From an uncultured Bacteroidales bacterium (GTDB taxonomy: Bacteria > Bacteroidota > Bacteroidia > Bacteroidales > P3), in NCBI GenBank assembly GCA_937876865.1, contig CALEFF010000062.1, forward strand, positions 1 to 24,372: a stretch of DNA of 24,372 nt, given 5' to 3'. Under the pieces are notes generated by a model. That model was given only the letters and a program-made list of their open reading frames with translations. It was not told the DNA's origin and ran no database searches. Positions 6,393 through 14,183 of the stretch are shown piece after piece. Position 1 is the first letter of the stretch. Every line of letters starts with the position of its first letter. The position numbers were made by a program, and so were the translations under genes.

Positions 6393-7802
6393 TTAGTAGC
6401 GATAATGTTCTGCTTTATATGGGCCGTCTACATTTACTCCTATGTAATCGGCTTGTTTTTGTGTTAATTTTGTAAGTTTTACACCGATATTTTCAAGATG
6501 AAGTCTTGCTACTTCTTCATCTAACTCTTTTGGAAGACGGTAAACTCCTACTTCATATTTCTTTGTCCAAAGATCAATTTGTGCAAGTGTTTGATTTGTG
6601 AAAGAATTACTCATTACAAATGAAGGATGTCCTGTTGCACAACCAAGATTTACTAATCTACCTTCGGCTAACAAGTAAATACAGTGTCCGTCTTCAAAAA
6701 TAAATTTATCAACTTGTGGTTTTATGTTTACTTTCTTTATTCCTGGATAGTTTTCTAACTTTTCAACTTGAATTTCGTTGTCAAAGTGTCCTATATTACA
6801 TACTATGGCTTCTGTTTTCATTCTTGCCATATCTTCAACTGTGATTACATCGCAGTTTCCTGTTGTTGTAACGTAGATATTTCCTTCTTTCAAAGCGTCT
6901 TCCAAAGTTGTAACTTCAAATCCCTCCATTGCAGCTTGTAAAGCACAAATAGGGTCAATTTCTGTTACTAAAACTCTCGCTCCATATCCACGCATACTTC
7001 TTGCACATCCCTTTCCAACATCGCCATATCCACAAACAACTACTACTTTTCCTGCTATCATAACGTCTGTTGCACGTTTGATTCCGTCTGCCAATGATTC
7101 TCTACAACCATATAAGTTATCAAATTTGCTTTTTGTTACAGAGTCGTTTACATTTATTGCAGGAATTAACAATTCTCCTCTTTCCATCATTTGATATAAG
7201 CGATGAACTCCTGTTGTTGTTTCTTCGCTCACTCCTTTTAGTGTTTTAAGGATTTTATGCCATTTTTGAGAATCTTCTGCGTAAACAGCCTTTAAGGTTT
7301 TCAACACTATTGCTTCTTCTGTATTAGAGGCTTCTTTGTCAAGTAAAGAAGGGTCGTTTTCTATTGAGTATCCTTTGTGTACTAATAAAGTTGCGTCTCC
7401 ACCATCGTCCACAATCAAGTCCGGACCTTCTCCATTAGGGAAAGAAAGTGCTTGATTTGTACACCACCAATATTCTTCTAAACTTTCTCCCTTCCATGCA
7501 AAAACAGGAACTCCACGTTCTGCAACAGCAGCCGCAGCATGATCTTGTGTAGAGAAGATATTGCAAGAGCACCATCTTACATCTGCTCCTAATTCTGTTA
7601 ATGTTTCAATAAGAACTGCTGTTTGAATTGTCATGTGCAAAGAACCCATGATTCTTGCTCCTTTTAACGGTTTTTCTTTTCCGTATTTTGCTCTCAATGC
7701 CATTAAACCCGGCATTTCTTTTTCAGCAATTTCGATTTCTTTTCTACCAAAGTCTGCCAAAGACATATCGGCAACTTTGTATTTCAATGTATAGTCTGTC
7801 AT
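6393..7802 (-). CDS. ahcY: S-adenosylhomocysteinase
   Basis: 469-residue cytoplasmic NAD-dependent enzyme that reversibly splits S-adenosylhomocysteine into adenosine and homocysteine, removing the inhibitory product of methylations. Visible signatures are the N-terminal KVADMSLADFGRKEIEIAE, the substrate-site segment CNIFSTQDHAAAA, and the Rossmann NAD site GYGDVGKGCARSMRGYGA around residues 257-272. The C-terminal KAEHYRY is the tail whose Lys and Tyr reach the NAD of the neighbouring subunit in the tetramer. Length is normal for the bacterial long form. It lies between alkaline phosphatase (13-nt gap) and the ABC exporter (13-nt gap), so it is cotranscribed, although these functions have no obvious pathway link. 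Confidence 0.97.
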   Translation of the reverse strand: MTDYTLKYKVADMSLADFGRKEIEIAEKEMPGLMALRAKYGKEKPLKGARIMGSLHMTIQTAVLIETLTELGADVRWCSCNIFSTQDHAAAAVAERGVPVFAWKGESLEEYWWCTNQALSFPNGEGPDLIVDDGGDATLLVHKGYSIENDPSLLDKEASNTEEAIVLKTLKAVYAEDSQKWHKILKTLKGVSEETTTGVHRLYQMMERGELLIPAINVNDSVTKSKFDNLYGCRESLADGIKRATDVMIAGKVVVVCGYGDVGKGCARSMRGYGARVLVTEIDPICALQAAMEGFEVTTLEDALKEGNIYVTTTGNCDVITVEDMARMKTEAIVCNIGHFDNEIQVEKLENYPGIKKVNIKPQVDKFIFEDGHCIYLLAEGRLVNLGCATGHPSFVMSNSFTNQTLAQIDLWTKKYEVGVYRLPKELDEEVARLHLENIGVKLTKLTQKQADYIGVNVDGPYKAEHYRY

Positions 7803-7815
7803 TTTTATATTATTT

Positions 7816-8865
7816 TTATTTTTTTATCAAATTATAAATATTCCAAAACACATCTGTATTTTGCATTACGCCCGTAAAATTTTCTGCTCCTACTCCATAA
7901 CTAAAAATTGGCACAGGAACTGCTGTGTGATGCCAAGAAGTCCACTCGTCTTTCGTTAGATTGTTGTCGGCAGGCAAAGTAAGACCTCCTGTTTCGTGGT
8001 CAGCAGTTACTACAATCAAAGTTTCGCCATTTTTTTTGGCAAATTCCAAAGCTATTTCCACACATTTATCAAAATCTTTCACCTCATCAATCATATCATT
8101 GTACTTATGTAAATGTGCTTCCATATCTATTTTACTTCCTTCAAGCATTATAAAAAATCCATTCTCGTTTTTGGAAAGAATATCTAATGTTTTTTCTAAA
8201 CTTTCTGGCAATACATCTCCTCTTTTCTTTGCATTATCTAAGTGTCCTTCGGCTAAAAGTGCATAAAATCTATCGGATTTAGTGTTTTTTATTTGTTCTA
8301 AATCGCTATATATTTCATATTTTTTCTTAGTAAGCGAGTCTATTAGGTTTAATTTATCTTTTCGCTTTGAGGCAACAAACCTATCTTTTCCTCCTCCTAT
8401 AACAATATCAATGTTTTCTTTGATAAAGCTTAGTGCTATTTCATCTTGCTGATTACGGTCTTTGACATTTGCTACAAAACTTGCAGGTGTAGCGTGTGTA
8501 ACATCACAAGAAGTAATTATTGCAGTACTTTTACCTTGATTTTTTGCTATTTTCAAAAGTGAAAGATGAGAATTTGAAAGAGAATCTAAGCCTATTGAAC
8601 CATAAAGTGCTTTTTGTCCGATTGCAAGTGCTGTTCCACCTGCTCCTGAATCGGTTACTTCTTTGTTTGCACAATATGTGATTGACAATCCAACGTATGG
8701 CATTGTGTAGATTGTCAATTGCTTGTCATTTGCAAGGTATGCAGCGTATGTTTGTGCTACTCCCATTCCGTCTCCTATGAGAAAAATCACGTTTTTGGGT
8801 TTTGGTTGAGAGTAAAGATTAGCAAATAAAAATATTGCTAAAAATGCTAAGATTATCTTTTTCAT
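7816..8865 (-). CDS. alkaline phosphatase, exported
   Basis: 349-residue metal-dependent phosphomonoesterase. Residues 1-19 are a signal peptide (MKKIILAFLAIFLFANLYS), so it acts in the periplasm or at the surface. Core motifs are NVIFLIGDGMG with metal ligand Asp32, VTDSGAGGTA with nucleophile Ser73, and VTADHETGG with metal-binding Asp and His near residue 300. A late HTAVPVPIFSYG supplies another His ligand. It is shorter than E. coli PhoA but within the range for this superfamily. The frame is open upstream to 8904 inside ddl, but the signal peptide marks ATG 8865. The start overlaps the ddl stop by one base (TAATG), showing translational coupling. Confidence 0.93.
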   Translation of the reverse strand: MKKIILAFLAIFLFANLYSQPKPKNVIFLIGDGMGVAQTYAAYLANDKQLTIYTMPYVGLSITYCANKEVTDSGAGGTALAIGQKALYGSIGLDSLSNSHLSLLKIAKNQGKSTAIITSCDVTHATPASFVANVKDRNQQDEIALSFIKENIDIVIGGGKDRFVASKRKDKLNLIDSLTKKKYEIYSDLEQIKNTKSDRFYALLAEGHLDNAKKRGDVLPESLEKTLDILSKNENGFFIMLEGSKIDMEAHLHKYNDMIDEVKDFDKCVEIALEFAKKNGETLIVVTADHETGGLTLPADNNLTKDEWTSWHHTAVPVPIFSYGVGAENFTGVMQNTDVFWNIYNLIKK

Positions 8866-9848
8866 TATAAACCCAATTGCTCTAAAAGAGTTTGATATAA
8901 CCATTTTGTATCGCGTCCCATTGCACGAACTTGTTGTGGAACTATGCTTTGAGCCGATTGTCCCGGCGTTGTATTGACTTCAAGGAAGAAAAGTTTGTCG
9001 TCTTTCTCACGATAAATGAAATCTATTCTACAAACTCCTGAACAATTGAGCCTTTTGTAGAGTTTTTTTGTTGTTTCTTGAACTCTCAACATTAGTTCTT
9101 CGCTCACTTGTGCAGGAGTTATTTCGTTTGAAAGTCCATTGTATTTTGCATCATAATCAAAAAATTCTGTTTGCGAAACTATTTCTGTCATAGGAAAAGC
9201 AATGATTTCTTTTTCTCCTACTTGCATCACTCCACAACTAAATTCCCTTCCTTCTATAAACTCTTCTATTAAAACTTTATGATGAACCTCAAAGGCTTTT
9301 TCAATAGCTGGCAATAGGTCTTCTTTGCAAGAGACTTTGCTCATACCGATTGAAGAGCCTCCTTCTGAGGGTTTTACAAATAAAGGAAAATTAATTGTTG
9401 TAGAAATCTTGTCTAAGTCTAATTTTTCATCTTTAAAAACACTTGTATTCTTTGCTACATTTACTATATCAAAACTTCTAACAAGTGCATTGCAGACTTC
9501 TTTGTCAAATGTTATTGTAGAAACAAGTGCAGAGCAAGTTGTATAAGGAATATTTAGCATATCAAAATATCCTTGTAACAATCCGTTTTCACCAGGCGTA
9601 CCATGAACAATTATTAACGCTCCTTCAAAGTTGATTTTTTCTCCATTTAATGTAAGAGAAAAGTCATTTTTGTCTATTTCTATATGTTTGTCTTCTACAC
9701 AATAGTACCACGATTGTTTTTCTATTACAATGGTGTAAACATTATATTTATTTGTATCTATATTTTGTGCTATTTGTCCTGCGGAACGAATAGATATTTC
9801 ATATTCTCCTGAGTATCCACCTGCTACAAGTGCTATATTTTTTTTCAT
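8865..9848 (-). CDS. ddl: D-alanine--D-alanine ligase
   Basis: 327-residue ATP-grasp ligase making D-Ala-D-Ala for peptidoglycan in the cytoplasm. The N-terminus has VAGGYSGEYEISIRSA, the family substrate-binding loop. The ATP-grasp core shows FPLFVKPSEGGSSIGMSKV, VLIEEFIEGREFSCGVM and RIDFIYREKDDKLFFLEVNTTPGQSAQSIVPQQ, which carries the Mg-binding Glu and Asn plus the family C-terminal signature. Length is normal. It follows the MerR-type gene after 23 nt and overlaps the phosphatase start by one base. I see no change suggesting D-Ala-D-Lac specificity, though sequence alone does not settle it. Confidence 0.96.
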   Translation of the reverse strand: MKKNIALVAGGYSGEYEISIRSAGQIAQNIDTNKYNVYTIVIEKQSWYYCVEDKHIEIDKNDFSLTLNGEKINFEGALIIVHGTPGENGLLQGYFDMLNIPYTTCSALVSTITFDKEVCNALVRSFDIVNVAKNTSVFKDEKLDLDKISTTINFPLFVKPSEGGSSIGMSKVSCKEDLLPAIEKAFEVHHKVLIEEFIEGREFSCGVMQVGEKEIIAFPMTEIVSQTEFFDYDAKYNGLSNEITPAQVSEELMLRVQETTKKLYKRLNCSGVCRIDFIYREKDDKLFFLEVNTTPGQSAQSIVPQQVRAMGRDTKWLYQTLLEQLGL

Positions 9849-9871
9849 CTTATGATTTTATTTCTTTAAAA

Positions 9872-10198
9872 CTAATTTTCTAATTGAGATTTCATATCTA
9901 AAAGCATCGCTTTCATTTCATTTAAAGTTACAACAAGTTCATACTTAGGGTCTAAGTATTGTTGCTTATTTGATTGCAAAAGTTTCTTGACTCCATCTAA
10001 TGAATAGCCGCAATCTCTTGTAAAATAAAGAATCTTTTTCAAAAACTCAATATCTTTTTCTGCATACTTTCTTATGCCAGTGCTTGTTCTTTGAGGTTTT
10101 AAAACACTAAATTCTTTTTCCCAATAACGTAATGTTGAAGCAGGAAGGTCTAACATCTCTGCAACTTCTTGAATCGTATAGAATAATTTACCTTTCAT
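9872..10198 (-). CDS. MerR-family transcriptional regulator
   Basis: 108-residue one-component regulator. Residues 1-70 form a winged helix MerR domain: FYTIQEVAEMLDLPASTLRYWEKEF is the HTH with the characteristic RYWE, and RTSTGIRKYAEKDIEFLKKI the wing and following helix. The remaining residues (NEMKAMLLDMKSQL) form a short dimerisation coiled coil with no cysteines or evident ligand domain. The frame continues to a GTG at 10225. I chose ATG 10198 because it gives the standard family start, and a TAnnTTTG box overlaps the extension. It heads the operon with ddl, phosphatase, ahcY and the ABC gene; its targets are unknown. Confidence 0.87.
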   Translation of the reverse strand: MKGKLFYTIQEVAEMLDLPASTLRYWEKEFSVLKPQRTSTGIRKYAEKDIEFLKKILYFTRDCGYSLDGVKKLLQSNKQQYLDPKYELVVTLNEMKAMLLDMKSQLEN

Positions 10199-10202
10199 TC
10201 TA

Positions 10203-10210
10203 CAAAAATA
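10203..10210 (-). promoter_or_regulatory. candidate -7 box of the merR-led operon
   Basis: Minus-strand TATTTTTG followed by only TAGA before ATG 10198, the same four-base spacing as the patB-like gene. No convincing -33 box was found, and the alternative GTG start at 10225 would place the box inside the coding region. Confidence 0.4.
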
Positions 10211-10248
10211 GTCAATATTTTTCACTTAACGCTGAATGAGTTTTTTTT

Positions 10249-10318
10249 TCAAAGAAAAAATTAAATTTTTCTTTGAAAAAATAAAAAAAAGCGAAGAAAA
10301 AATTTTAAAAATCAAAGA
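10249..10318. repeat. 21-bp phased CTTTGA/TCAAAG array, copy C (degenerate)
   Basis: The C of successive hexamers lies at 10250 (TCAAAG), 10271 (CTTTGA), 10292 (degenerate GCGAAG) and 10313 (TCAAAG), again a 21-bp grid in A/T tracts. It lies upstream of the merR-type gene and downstream of the T9SS operon terminator. Confidence 0.65.
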
Positions 10319-10337
10319 AAAAAAATTAAAGAAAACA

Positions 10338-10369
10338 AAAAAAAGAGACAAGTAATTGTCTCTTTTTTC
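10338..10369 (-). terminator. terminator of the T9SS/Omp28 operon
   Basis: Stem AGAGACAA (10344-10351) with TTGTCTCT (10356-10363), loop GTAA, extended by flanking A and T runs. On the minus strand the hairpin is followed by a long T-run. It lies about 20 nt past the stop at 10388. Confidence 0.88.
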
Positions 10370-10387
10370 TATAATATTAAAAAAATA

Positions 10388-11113
10388 TTAATGTCTTATA
10401 ACTAATTTCTTTGTTGAAATTGTTGTATCGTCTGCTATGATTGAGTAAAAATAAACTCCGTTAGGCAATTCTGCTGTGTTTATATTTGCTACTGATTTTA
10501 CTCCTACTTTTGCAGGTATTGTTTTAACGGTTTTTCCAACCATATTGCGAATTGAAATTTCTGCATTAGAGTAATTTGCAGGTATTGAATAAGAAACTTT
10601 TACGTTGTTTACTGCTGGATTTGGATAAGCACTCAATGAAAGTGAGGTTGCTTTCGCTTCTTCTAATCCTACTTCATCATAATATTTTACATAAAAGCTT
10701 TCTAATGTTTCATATTCTCCTTCGGTTACTGAGGCTTTCATTATTTTTACTTTTATAATAACTGTGTTTGTGTTTGCTGGATAATATGCTATGTCAAACT
10801 CAGTATATTCTTCATTTGGATTAAGTGTAACAGGGCCTGCAAAGTTTCCTTCTGTGCAATTGCCAAAACACATTAAGAATTCTGTATTTTCTTCTCCAAA
10901 TGTTTTTTCATAACCGATATATGTATCGATTGGACTTTCTGTAAGATTAGTTAAGAAAAAGAATGCTTTTGATTCTTCTCCTGGAACAACCTCTATTCTC
11001 AAAGTATCATTAGAAACATATTCTTCTCCTTGATATGTCATTCTAAAACTTTGTTGTGCACTTACTCCAAGCACAATAAATAACATCGCGATAAATAAAT
11101 ACGTCTTTTTCAT
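10388..11113 (-). CDS. secreted protein with type IX secretion C-terminal sorting domain
   Basis: 241-residue exported protein of unknown activity. Residues 1-19 are a signal peptide (MKKTYLFIAMLFIVLGVSA). Residues about 20-150 form a beta-rich, probably Ig-like domain with a close cysteine pair, Cys82 and Cys86 in MCFGNC. Residues from about 160 to the end are a type A T9SS sorting domain: LSAYPNPAVNNVKVSYSIP, a middle NMVGKTV, then LPNGVYFYSI and the terminal STKKLVIRH. T9SS would carry it across the outer membrane, usually removing this domain and anchoring or releasing the protein. It is last in the operon, 31 nt after the Omp28-like gene. Confidence 0.9.
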   Translation of the reverse strand: MKKTYLFIAMLFIVLGVSAQQSFRMTYQGEEYVSNDTLRIEVVPGEESKAFFFLTNLTESPIDTYIGYEKTFGEENTEFLMCFGNCTEGNFAGPVTLNPNEEYTEFDIAYYPANTNTVIIKVKIMKASVTEGEYETLESFYVKYYDEVGLEEAKATSLSLSAYPNPAVNNVKVSYSIPANYSNAEISIRNMVGKTVKTIPAKVGVKSVANINTAELPNGVYFYSIIADDTTISTKKLVIRH

Positions 11114-11144
11114 ATTGATTTTAATTTTTTATTTGTTTAACAAT

Positions 11145-11963
11145 TTATAATTCTATTTCGTTTACTTGTAATACTTCTCCGGTTGCATTGTCTGTTATCA
11201 TCACAACAACTGCACAATTCTCTTTTACCCATTTGTCAGAGCCTGTAATCAAATAATTTTTCTCTATTACATCTCCTTGTTTAAAAGAATCAGCAAGCGG
11301 CATGTCCTTTAACGGATTTTCTCTCAATACATGCTTGAATGTATATTGTTGAAGAACACTTGCAACGTTTTGTATTCCTTCTATTCCACTTTCAGTAACG
11401 TATAAAGTCAAAGAAAGTTCAGAACTAATCGCAGACAAAACATCTATTTTTGTACTTACTAATATATTTTTACCTTCAAGAATTTCTGCTCCTAATGAAA
11501 TATTGAAATTATGTGGAGTTTCTGCCATTTTTTCTTCTATTTTCGTAGCCCAATCCCCAATACTTGTAATTGCAGTTGCTTGTCTGTTTATCAATATCGC
11601 AGGATAACTTGTTATATTGAATGTTTGCTTCAATTCATCTCCGTAAGGTGTGCGAAAATCCAAATTATTATTTTCAGAAGATGGACGAGCAAAACTTCCT
11701 GTGTGCACTGCACTAACCACAAGTCTTTCTCCGTATTTTCCCATCTCTGATTCCAAAACCTCAGTTCCTCCTGGACAGTTTGGACAATTCCAACCAGTAA
11801 AGTCTTCTACTAAAATAGCTTGTTCAGATTGTTGTTTTGTAATAGGAGTTGTTAAATCTGTTTCCCCTATGATTGGTATCAATCTTTCATTTTCATCATA
11901 ATTTTCACAAGATGCAAAAATCAATGAGCTTATTACTAATATTGTATTTAATATCTTTCTCAT
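11145..11963 (-). CDS. Omp28-like lipoprotein with thioredoxin-like CPNC motif
   Basis: 272-residue lipoprotein. The lipobox FASC puts the lipidated Cys at 19, so it is membrane-anchored on the periplasmic or outer face. The segment AILVEDFTGWNCPNCPGGTEVLE has a thioredoxin-like CxxC at Cys60 and Cys63, and ITSYPAILINRQ contains the cis-Pro loop of the fold. Residues from about 150 on form a beta-rich domain. This layout matches the Omp28-related family of Bacteroidales outer-membrane proteins. Redox activity is inferred from the motif only. It lies 12 nt after the DUF6029-like barrel gene and 31 nt before the T9SS cargo gene. Confidence 0.87.
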   Translation of the reverse strand: MRKILNTILVISSLIFASCENYDENERLIPIIGETDLTTPITKQQSEQAILVEDFTGWNCPNCPGGTEVLESEMGKYGERLVVSAVHTGSFARPSSENNNLDFRTPYGDELKQTFNITSYPAILINRQATAITSIGDWATKIEEKMAETPHNFNISLGAEILEGKNILVSTKIDVLSAISSELSLTLYVTESGIEGIQNVASVLQQYTFKHVLRENPLKDMPLADSFKQGDVIEKNYLITGSDKWVKENCAVVVMITDNATGEVLQVNEIEL

Positions 11964-11975
11964 CTCTAATTATTA

Positions 11976-13664
11976 TTAAAAGCTACTTGTTATTGTCATA
12001 AACAAACCGTTAGAAGCTGGAACTTCTCTACACACACCTCCTATACAGATTATACCGCTTCTTTGTTTTCCATAGCTCAACGATATTCTTGTTGTTTTGT
12101 ATGTTGAACCTAATGCTACGCTATAATAATGTGTTTTGTCTCCTTCTTCATTTCCATAATTCCATTGGTCAGATAGTGCAAAAAACCATTTGCCTGCAAA
12201 ATTATATTCAGCAGTTGCTTGCAACCAATCACCAGTTGCCCATTCTCCATAGTTTTGTTCTGTTAATAACCATTGAACTTCTCCACGTACAGAGTGCTTT
12301 TTAGAGATTTTATATGTAGCATCAGCAACAAATATGTTAGCATAAACATTTGGTTGTTCAGGGTGACCAAAGGCAATCGGGTTAAAAATTTGGTTAGAGT
12401 ACATTAAATTTAATTTTAAGTCCCTACTAATTTTTTTACCTATTTCAAAGTTGATTTCTTGGAAATATAAATCGTCTCCAACTTTAAAGAAGTTTGAAGT
12501 ATATCCTTCTGTACCCATTTGATTTAAAGCATAACCTTCTATTGGTTGTTGATCTATTGAATGAACTCTTGAATAGTTTAATTTTAATTCTGTTCCGTAT
12601 TTACCACCCAAAAGAGTATTCTTTTTTATCTTATACATGATGTCAGCTTGTATTCCCATTTCTCCATTAACTTGCGTTGCATAAGGATACATCGCCATAA
12701 GAGAATAAGCATGTTGACGAGTAATTGCAGGAAGGTAATTAACATTTAACATATTCCCTGTTTCGCTTCTCTTAGATTTGAAACTCATATTGTCAATTCT
12801 CTTTGCTTCAAGAGAAATTCCTAATCCCTTCACAGAATATGAAGCTTTCAAAAGTAAAGCGTTTCCTGGCTTGTAAATATATCCATTTACAGCATTTGGA
12901 TCTTGTCCTTTGTAAGCATATTCTCCTGAAAGAAAGAAGGCTTTATGAGAAAAATCAAAACGAACTGCCATTGCACCAACATTTTCTGGTATAATCATTT
13001 TATACATATTACCATCTAATGTTATTGTTTTTGGACTTGCTTGCTCATAAACTGAAACAAAACTTCCTCCAAGTGTAAGGCGAGTTGATGAGTTATTTAA
13101 TTTTGTAATTAAATCATTCAAAGATATCTCTGCATCAAGACCTCTAATTAGCCCGTTATTGTTTTTCCAAATGTCTTCCCAATAATATCTTTGTTTTCCT
13201 ATGACTCCTTTGATTGAAACACCACTTACTGGTTTTGCGACAATTCTTAATCCGTCCATTGCATTGTCTAGTCCTAAGTTTCTTTCTTCGTATGAACGAA
13301 AAATCAAGCCATTCCCAAATTGTTCATAGTAATTACCAACTGTTACTTCTAAATAATCTTTTTTATAAGATGCATAACGATATGGAATGCCAACTCCTTT
13401 GTATTGAGCATCAAATCCAAGAATTGGATTAAGATATGATTCAAATCTTAACCCAGCAGAGAAATCTCCACTTGTGTAATTGATATTTGCAAATGCATTA
13501 CTCAAAAGTTTTTCATTCACTTTTTCAGCCCCAATTATGCTATCTTCTTTTGAGGCTTGAATATCCATTTGAAAATTCCCTGTTACTTTTCCTCCTAATA
13601 TACTTTGGGCGTAAGAAGTCAAAGAAAACAAAGATAGAATTAAAACTACTAATATTTTTTTCAT
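11976..13664 (-). CDS. DUF6029-like outer-membrane beta-barrel protein
   Basis: 562-residue exported protein. Residues 1-19 form a signal peptide ending in SYA. The rest is a run of amphipathic strands with typical barrel phrases (YLEVTVGNYYEQFGNGLIFRS near residues 105-125, KAFFLSGEYAYKGQ, ISLSYGKQRSG) ending in Phe (TITSSF). From memory this resembles the Bacteroidota family DUF6029, whose role is unknown. Near the C-terminus, CIGGVC (Cys540 and Cys545) is a probable disulfide loop at the end of the last strands. It lies 7 nt after the TlpA-like gene and 12 nt before the Omp28-like gene. It could be a channel or a surface scaffold for the cargo encoded downstream. Confidence 0.82.
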   Translation of the reverse strand: MKKILVVLILSLFSLTSYAQSILGGKVTGNFQMDIQASKEDSIIGAEKVNEKLLSNAFANINYTSGDFSAGLRFESYLNPILGFDAQYKGVGIPYRYASYKKDYLEVTVGNYYEQFGNGLIFRSYEERNLGLDNAMDGLRIVAKPVSGVSIKGVIGKQRYYWEDIWKNNNGLIRGLDAEISLNDLITKLNNSSTRLTLGGSFVSVYEQASPKTITLDGNMYKMIIPENVGAMAVRFDFSHKAFFLSGEYAYKGQDPNAVNGYIYKPGNALLLKASYSVKGLGISLEAKRIDNMSFKSKRSETGNMLNVNYLPAITRQHAYSLMAMYPYATQVNGEMGIQADIMYKIKKNTLLGGKYGTELKLNYSRVHSIDQQPIEGYALNQMGTEGYTSNFFKVGDDLYFQEINFEIGKKISRDLKLNLMYSNQIFNPIAFGHPEQPNVYANIFVADATYKISKKHSVRGEVQWLLTEQNYGEWATGDWLQATAEYNFAGKWFFALSDQWNYGNEEGDKTHYYSVALGSTYKTTRISLSYGKQRSGIICIGGVCREVPASNGLFMTITSSF

Positions 13665-13671
13665 TTAATTA

Positions 13672-14169
13672 TTATTTTTCTTCTGCGATAACTTTACGTA
13701 TTGCTTCAATCAATCCTTCTTCATCACCAGGTGCGTAACCTACATGTTGCCAAACAATTTCTCCTTTTCCATTTACAACAAATGTATGTGGAGGATTATT
13801 TACACCCATCGCTCTTTTAAATTCACTATTTACATCAAGCAAAATTTCATACTCCCATTCTGATGTGTTTACCAAAGGTTGAACTTTTGATTGTGTACGA
13901 CTGTCATCTATTGATACAGCAAAAATTTTCATTCCTGTTTCTTCTTGCCATTCTTCGTAAAGTTCTGCAAAAGTACTTAACTCCATTAAGCATGGTTTAC
14001 ACCAAGTTGCCCAAAAACATATTGCAAATGGTTTTCCTTCGTTGTTAATTTCTTTTGTGTTTATTGATTTTCCATCAAGAGTTTTTAAATCTACACTTGG
14101 AAGTGTTTGTTGTGCATATATCATCAATGAACATATTGAAGCTATTGCAAATAAAATCATCTTTTTCAT
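13672..14169 (-). CDS. TlpA-family thioredoxin-like protein
   Basis: 165-residue exported thioredoxin-fold protein. Residues 1-19 are a signal peptide (MKKMILFAIASICSLMIYA). The AhpC/TlpA fold follows: LPSVDLKTLDGKSI, then ICFWATWCKPCLMEL with active-site Cys57 and Cys60, and the cis-Pro segment MGVNNPPHTFVVNGKGEIVWQHVGY. It probably reduces or exchanges disulfides in the periplasm, most plausibly on the cysteine-paired products of the same operon. The 14-nt spacer from the preceding stop consists almost wholly of an AC dinucleotide repeat. No DsbD/CcdA-like electron donor is nearby. Confidence 0.93.
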   Translation of the reverse strand: MKKMILFAIASICSLMIYAQQTLPSVDLKTLDGKSINTKEINNEGKPFAICFWATWCKPCLMELSTFAELYEEWQEETGMKIFAVSIDDSRTQSKVQPLVNTSEWEYEILLDVNSEFKRAMGVNNPPHTFVVNGKGEIVWQHVGYAPGDEEGLIEAIRKVIAEEK

Positions 14170-14171
14170 AC

Positions 14172-14183
14172 GTGTGTGTGTGT
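14172..14183. repeat. (GT)6 microsatellite between two operon genes
   Basis: Six GT units (AC on the coding strand) fill almost the whole 14-nt spacer between the polyprenyl synthase stop (14184) and the TlpA-like start (14169). Confidence 0.85.

Noticed and set aside
7961..8266. 101-codon plus-strand open frame inside the phosphatase gene
   Set aside because: Antisense shadow of conserved phosphatase sequence; serine-rich low-complexity translation.
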